In this document: positions 60,011-64,000 of the stretch, in pieces
Layout of the letters: each line of letters begins with the position of its first letter
How positions within the stretch are numbered: position 1 is the stretch's first letter
Assembly: GCF_042665295.1 (NCBI RefSeq)
Contig: NZ_JBHTCO010000004.1
Coordinates: 496,001 to 560,000, forward strand
Source of the DNA: Scopulibacillus_A cellulosilyticus
GTDB taxonomy: Bacteria; Bacillota; Bacilli; Bacillales; Sporolactobacillaceae
Direction of reading: 5' to 3'
Length of the DNA: 64,000 nucleotides
The notes under the pieces: generated by a model
Databases searched by the model: none
Seen by the model: only the letters and a program-made list of their open reading frames with translations
Told to the model about the DNA's origin: nothing
Translations under genes and position numbers: made by a program

Positions 60011-60753
60011 TGTTAGAAGGAAAGGCAGCACTTGTCACCGGCGCATCCCGGGGCATCGGCCGTGCGGTAGCATTAGAACTTGCACGTCTCGGGGCTAATG
60101 TAGCAGTCAATTATGCAGGAAGTGTTGAATCAGCAAATGAAGTCGTAAAAGAAATCCAAGATTTAGGCCGCGAAGCAGCCAGCTTTCAATGCGACATTTC
60201 GGATGCCAATGCAGTGCAAGATATGATGAAATCAGTTGTATCAACTTTTGGAAGAATAGATATCCTTATAAATAATGCAGGAATTACGAAAGATAATTTA
60301 TTAATGAGGATGAAAGAAGAAGAATGGGATGCTGTTATCAACACTAATTTAAAAGGCATCTTTAATACAACGAAAGCGGTTAGCCGGCAAATGATGAAAC
60401 AGCGCAGCGGACGGATTATTAATATGGCTTCAGTCGTCGGCGTTGTTGGCAACGCCGGACAAGCTAATTATGTTAGTGCTAAAGCAGGAGTTATTGGATT
60501 GACAAAAACAGCTGCCCGTGAACTGGCCTCAAGAAATATAACGGTTAATGCGGTTGCTCCAGGTTTTATCACAACCGATATGACAAAAGTGTTATCAGAA
60601 GATGTGAAAGAACAAATGCTTAGCCAAATTCCGCTTGGACGCATGGGAACTCCCGAAGATGTTGCCTCGGTCGTTGCCTTCCTGGCCAGCGACGCCAGTG
60701 CTTACATGACTGGACAAGTTCTGAAGGTTGATGGCGGTATGGTCATGGCATAA
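60007..60753 (+). CDS. fabG: 3-oxoacyl-ACP reductase
   Basis: 248-aa short-chain dehydrogenase reducing ketoacyl-ACP with NADPH. TGASRGIGRAVA cofactor loop, NNAG, catalytic Ser (MASVVG) and YVSAK. ATG-ATG start overlaps the fabD stop by four bases, with AAAGGAGAG upstream. Last gene before a 100-base gap to acpP. Confidence 0.97.
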   Translation: MMLEGKAALVTGASRGIGRAVALELARLGANVAVNYAGSVESANEVVKEIQDLGREAASFQCDISDANAVQDMMKSVVSTFGRIDILINNAGITKDNLLMRMKEEEWDAVINTNLKGIFNTTKAVSRQMMKQRSGRIINMASVVGVVGNAGQANYVSAKAGVIGLTKTAARELASRNITVNAVAPGFITTDMTKVLSEDVKEQMLSQIPLGRMGTPEDVASVVAFLASDASAYMTGQVLKVDGGMVMA

Positions 60754-60795
60754 TTTTTATGCTTTAAAGATGTCATGAAAATTTTTCTTTACGAC

Positions 60796-60852
60796 TGAGG
60801 GTATTCTTTGGTATTTTATATAAGGACCAATACCCTTGAGGGGAGGTGAAAG
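60796..60852 (+). promoter_or_regulatory. Imperfect dyad and CCC/GGG hairpin in the acpP leader
   Basis: GGGTATT-ctt-TGGT (from about 60799) is complementary to ACCAATACCC (60826-60835) with a small bulge, and CCCTTGAGGG partly overlaps the acpP ribosome site GGGAGGTG. TATTTTATATAA between the arms could be a -10. The signal may be a promoter-operator or translational control; both are guesses. Confidence 0.35.
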
Positions 60853-60854
60853 AT

Positions 60855-61091
60855 ATGGCAGATGATATTTTAGCGCGTATCCAAAAAATCGTCGCTGAAC
60901 GCCTTGACGTTGATGAAGCGGCTGTTAAACCGGAAGCCTCTTTTAAAGAAGATCTTGATGCAGACTCCCTTGACGTTGTGGAGTTAGTAATGGAACTTGA
61001 AGATGAGTTTGAAATAGAGATTTCTGATGAAGATGCTGAAAAAATTGCAACTGTTGGCGATGTAATTGACTACATAAAAAGCCATCAATAA
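60855..61091 (+). CDS. acpP: Acyl carrier protein
   Basis: 78-aa acidic carrier. The phosphopantetheine serine is in DADSLDVVEL. ATG at 60855 follows GGGAGGTG; the GTG at 60846 lies within that site. Sits between fabG and rnc as acpA does in B. subtilis. Confidence 0.98.
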   Translation: MADDILARIQKIVAERLDVDEAAVKPEASFKEDLDADSLDVVELVMELEDEFEIEISDEDAEKIATVGDVIDYIKSHQ

Positions 61092-61098
61092 TTTATGT

Positions 61099-61132
61099 AT
61101 AAAGTCCCGTTTTGAACGGGGCTTTATCCTTA
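61099..61132 (+). terminator. Terminator after acpP
   Basis: AAAGTCCCGTT (61101-61111), three-base loop, AACGGGGCTTT (61115-61125) with one wobble, then ATCCTTATTATT. Probably leaky. Confidence 0.7.
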
Positions 61133-61179
61133 TTATTATTTGGCTGTTAAATGTGATAAAGGGAGAGGTAACAGTTCAT

Positions 61180-61209
61180 CCAAACTGGCACCTATACATA
61201 TCAGTTTGG
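61180..61209 (+). promoter_or_regulatory. Hairpin in the rnc leader
   Basis: CCAAACTG (61180-61187) and CAGTTTGG (61202-61209) around a 14-base loop, about 40 bases before the rnc ATG. Confidence 0.45.
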
Positions 61210-61250
61210 CGGCAGCAAAGTTTCTTTATTGTGACAGGGAGGTACAAGCG

Positions 61251-61976
61251 ATGTCCAAAGACAGCAGAATGCGCCAATATGAGCAGGACAAGCTCAGGAA
61301 GCTGCGTAATTTTTTAAATAAAGCATCGTTAGATTTTTCAAATGAATCATTGCTAAAAAAGGCATTTACCCATTCATCTTATGTGAATGAGCATCGTCAG
61401 CAAGTATCCGAGGATAATGAACGGTTAGAATTTTTAGGTGATGCGGTACTTGAACTTTTAACCTCACAATACCTTTACAAAAATTATCCGTTAATGAGTG
61501 AAGGAGATATGACAAAACTGCGCGCGGCAGTTGTTTGCGAGCCGTCACTCGTTCAATTTGCCTCCGAGCTTTCTTTCGGTCAAATGATTTTTCTTGGCCG
61601 GGGCGAAGAAGCGACTGGCGGAAGGGAGCGCCCGGCACTCTTAGCCGACGTTTTTGAGGCATTTATCGGCGCTTTATATTTAGACCAAGGTTTAGATATC
61701 GTTAACGGTTTTTTAGAAAAAGTCGTTTATCCAAAAATCAAAGATGGTGCTTTTTCCCATGTGATGGATTTTAAAAGTCAATTACAAGAAACGGTCCAAA
61801 GAAAAAATCTCGGGTCGCTTCAATATGAAGTGCTTTCTGAAAGCGGTCCGGCACATCACCGTGAGTTTATATCTAACGTTCTTCTAAACGGAGAAGTTAT
61901 TGGCAAAGGAACCGGACGTTCTAAAAAAGAATCCGAACAACATGCGGCTCAGCAAGCGTTGGAAGGATTAAAATAA
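61251..61976 (+). CDS. rnc: Ribonuclease III
   Basis: Double-strand-specific endoribonuclease, 241 aa. Catalytic signature NERLEFLGDAVLEL, second acidic site in DVFEAFIGALYLD, and a C-terminal dsRNA-binding domain (DFKSQLQETVQRK, GKGTGRSKKESEQHAAQ). ATG at 61251 follows GGGAGGT; the frame back to 61140 has no start support. In B. subtilis rnc leads to smc and ftsY. Confidence 0.97.
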   Translation: MSKDSRMRQYEQDKLRKLRNFLNKASLDFSNESLLKKAFTHSSYVNEHRQQVSEDNERLEFLGDAVLELLTSQYLYKNYPLMSEGDMTKLRAAVVCEPSLVQFASELSFGQMIFLGRGEEATGGRERPALLADVFEAFIGALYLDQGLDIVNGFLEKVVYPKIKDGAFSHVMDFKSQLQETVQRKNLGSLQYEVLSESGPAHHREFISNVLLNGEVIGKGTGRSKKESEQHAAQQALEGLK

Positions 61977-62007
61977 AAGGCTTGCCATTCGGCAAGCCTT
62001 TCCGCTT
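61977..62007 (+). terminator. Terminator after rnc
   Basis: AAGGCTTGCC, ATTC loop, GGCAAGCCTT, then TCCGCTTTCTT. Lies between the convergent rnc and DUF1128 genes. Confidence 0.85.
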
Positions 62008-62009
62008 TC

Positions 62010-62231
62010 TTATTTTCTTATACTTCTTAACTCATCCAATATGCCTTCCATTTGGCCCACGCTAAAGGATGATTGCTTATTAACCAGTTGATAAATATCA
62101 TAAAGCTCTTCATAGTTTTCAGTTGAGAAGGCATCAGGTCTTAAAACGTCCTGATTCACTAATTGCAATTTCTTTTTAATGACATCTAGCATAAATTCGA
62201 TATTCTCGTTATTTTTTACAGATAAATCCAT
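62010..62231 (-). CDS. DUF1128-family small protein (YfkK-like)
   Basis: 73-aa protein resembling the DUF1128 family (B. subtilis YfkK): NNENIEFMLDVIKKKLQLVN at the start, YEELYDIYQLVNKQSSFSV and the MEGILDELRSIRK end. Function unknown. ATG at 62231 follows GGGAGGA; an upstream in-frame ATG at 62261 has no site. Sits reverse between rnc and smc, not its place in B. subtilis. Confidence 0.8.
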   Translation of the reverse strand: MDLSVKNNENIEFMLDVIKKKLQLVNQDVLRPDAFSTENYEELYDIYQLVNKQSSFSVGQMEGILDELRSIRK

Positions 62232-62387
62232 TGTATCCTCCCGAAATATAATCATTGTCACGCGCTTTAAATATTATTGTACCAAATAGACAGGTTTTCG
62301 GAAATATCCGCGGGAAACTTTAATGACCCTATGATAAAATATATAAGTTAATAGAATTAAAGGATGTACAATTAGGGAGGATTTTTT

Positions 62388-64000
62388 ATGTTCCTCAAAC
62401 AATTAGAAGTCATGGGCTTCAAGTCTTTTGCCAAAAAGGCTACCATTGATTTTGTCACAGGTGTCACGGCGGTTGTCGGACCGAATGGCAGTGGTAAAAG
62501 TAATATTACCGATGCGATTAAATGGGTACTTGGTGAGCAATCTGCCCGTTCGCTTCGGGGTTCCAAAATGGAAGATATCATATTTGCAGGCAGCGATTCA
62601 AAAAAACCTTTAAATATGGCAGAAGTATCACTCACTCTTGATAATAGTGATCAATACTTAGCCTACGATTTTAGTGAAATCAGTGTGACACGCCGCGTTT
62701 ATCGATCGGGAGACAGCGAGTTTTTAATAAATGGACAAGTCTGCCGTCTTAAGGATATTGTTGAATTGTTTATGGATTCAGGTGTCGGCCGCGAAGCTTA
62801 TTCTATTATCAGCCAAGGGAAAATCGATAATATTTTAAACAGTAAAGCGGAAGAGAAAAGGAAGATCTTTGAGGAAGCAGCAGGAGTATTAAAATATAAA
62901 TCCAGAAAGCATGCTGCTGAGAAAAAATTAAATGAATCTCAAGACCATCTCCATCGTGTTGAAGATATCCTCCATGAATTGCAGGATCAAGCAGGTCCGC
63001 TGGAGGAACAGGCTTCGATTGCAAAAGATTACCTGGAAAAAAAAGAACAGCTCAAACATGTAGAAGTCAGTTTGCTTGCCTATGACATTGAACAAACGCA
63101 TCAAATGTGGGAAGAAAAAACAAAAGAGATTGAAGTCTTGGCAAGTGAGAAAAATGACTGGTCTAAAACAATTAAAAAGAAAGAACGGTTGTATAAAAAA
63201 CAACAAGACTATTTAAAAGCATTGGATGAATCTATAGAGGAGCTGCAAGAGGCCCTGCTGCTTTCCAGTGAAACACTGGAAAAGTTTGAAGGTCAGAAGA
63301 AAGTTCTTGAAGAAAGGAAAAGGCATGCTAAAGATAATGCTGAACAGCTTCAAGACAGGATAGATCAACTTGAAAAGAGACAAATAGAAGGCGTCAAGAC
63401 CTTGGAAGCCGAGCAAAAAAATCTTCATGAAGAAGAAGAGAAATGGCAGGCGCTTCAAAAACAGCTTAAGGAAAAATCCAAGCAATATGATTATTATAAT
63501 CAGGATCTTGATGACGTTATTGATCAATTAAAATCAGCTTATATTGATGTCCTCAATGACCAGGCAACTGTTCGAAATGAAATCCGTTATTTAACCGAAC
63601 AAAAGGAGCAAATTCTTAAAAAGAAAGAGCGTCTTGAAAAACAAACATTGGATGTCAAACAAGTTTCATCGGATGTTAAGGAACGGAAAAAAAGCTTGAA
63701 GGCTTTACTTCAATCGGATAATCATGAACTTGAGAAGAAACAGTCTGAGTTCAATCAGCTGAGAAGTCAATTGACAAATGATCAAGAAAGCTATGATAAA
63801 CAGCATCAAGCCTTACAGAAAATAACCCACTATATTCAGCAAGCTTCATCAAGGAAAGACATGTTGGAAGCGATGAGTCATGAGTATGAGGGATTTTTTC
63901 ACGGGGTGAAAAAAATATTAAAGGCTAAAGATAATGGACTTCCCGGTATTCACGGGGCTGTTGCAGAAATTATAAAAGTTGATAAAAATTATGAAACAGC
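62388..64000 (+). CDS. smc: SMC chromosome-condensation ATPase (3' truncated by window end)
   Basis: First 537 residues of the condensin ATPase. FLKQLEVMGFKSFAKKA at the start, Walker A GPNGSGKSN (about 32-40), the SIISQGKIDNIL Q-loop region and AGVLKYKSRK, then a long coiled coil from about residue 165 that reaches the hinge near the window end (the GLPGIHGAVAEII block). GGGAGGA precedes the ATG. The gene continues beyond base 64000. Confidence 0.97.
   Translation, partial: MFLKQLEVMGFKSFAKKATIDFVTGVTAVVGPNGSGKSNITDAIKWVLGEQSARSLRGSKMEDIIFAGSDSKKPLNMAEVSLTLDNSDQYLAYDFSEISVTRRVYRSGDSEFLINGQVCRLKDIVELFMDSGVGREAYSIISQGKIDNILNSKAEEKRKIFEEAAGVLKYKSRKHAAEKKLNESQDHLHRVEDILHELQDQAGPLEEQASIAKDYLEKKEQLKHVEVSLLAYDIEQTHQMWEEKTKEIEVLASEKNDWSKTIKKKERLYKKQQDYLKALDESIEELQEALLLSSETLEKFEGQKKVLEERKRHAKDNAEQLQDRIDQLEKRQIEGVKTLEAEQKNLHEEEEKWQALQKQLKEKSKQYDYYNQDLDDVIDQLKSAYIDVLNDQATVRNEIRYLTEQKEQILKKKERLEKQTLDVKQVSSDVKERKKSLKALLQSDNHELEKKQSEFNQLRSQLTNDQESYDKQHQALQKITHYIQQASSRKDMLEAMSHEYEGFFHGVKKILKAKDNGLPGIHGAVAEIIKVDKNYET

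Noticed and set aside
1..64000. CRISPR arrays, tRNA or rRNA genes, prophage genes, toxin-antitoxin pairs
   Set aside because: No spaced direct repeats, cloverleaf or rRNA motifs, and no phage or toxin-like products were recognised anywhere in the window.

Overview
The window is a contiguous piece of the chromosome of a low-GC, endospore-forming member of the Bacillales (Bacillaceae or a close family such as Sporolactobacillaceae; genus not determinable from sequence alone). The evidence is near-complete collinearity with the Bacillus subtilis segment from mraY through smc, and the sporulation genes spoVE, spoIIGA, sigE, sigG and spoVM. There are no rRNA or tRNA genes, no CRISPR array, no prophage and no intact insertion sequence. 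Almost everything is ordinary housekeeping; the unusual content lies in insertions, absences and repeats relative to the standard gene order.

Layout. (1) 1-9150: division and cell-wall cluster, mraY(partial)-murD-spoVE-murG-murB-divIB-ftsA-ftsZ. (2) 9180-12765: a reverse-strand gene for an unrecognised membrane-anchored protein, then spoIIGA-sigE-sigG with recognisable Spo0A/sigma-A-type and sigma-F-type promoters. (3) 12800-15980: a reverse-strand glyoxylate-shunt operon (a 50-residue Cys-rich protein, malate synthase aceB, isocitrate lyase aceA), inserted between sigG and the ylm cluster. (4) 16100-20070: ylmC-pgeF-ylmE-sepF-ylmG-ylmH-divIVA. (5) 20080-25490: T-box-controlled ileS, ylyA-like gene, lspA, rluD. 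(6) 25485-36494: pyrimidine operon pyrR-pyrB-pyrC-carA-carB-pyrK-pyrD-pyrF-pyrE plus a terminal methyltransferase, with two PyrR attenuators and no pyrP. (7) 36500-50990: rqcH (reverse), then yloC-remA-gmk-rpoZ, coaBC-priA-fmt-rsmB-prpC-prkC-rsgA-rpe. (8) 51070-53450: thiT-thiN, spoVM, rpmB (reverse), yloU. (9) 53550-57176: sdaAB-sdaAA-recG. (10) 57181-64000: FapR-regulated fapR-plsX-fabD-fabG, then acpP, rnc, a DUF1128 gene (reverse) and the 5' part of smc.

How the genes work together: precursor synthesis for peptidoglycan (MraY, MurD, MurG, MurB) sits with the divisome (DivIB, FtsA, FtsZ, SepF, DivIVA). The spoIIG/sigG genes carry the mother-cell and forespore sigma switch. The pyr operon makes UMP de novo. 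The fap operon couples membrane lipid synthesis to malonyl-CoA. PrpC/PrkC signal through Ser/Thr phosphorylation.

Most notable observations: two diverged copies of a roughly 238-bp repeat with conserved terminal hairpins, resembling non-autonomous IS200/IS605-type elements, one abutting the spoIIG promoter and one between the FapR operator and fapR; a third unrelated multi-hairpin repeat just upstream of murG; a 22-bp-arm perfect palindrome upstream of divIB; the Cys-rich microprotein co-operonic with aceBA; a thiT-thiN pair; and local absence of def, rlmN, yloV(fakA), pyrP, sbp/ylxWX and ylmA from their usual positions. I found no clear previously undescribed multi-gene system.
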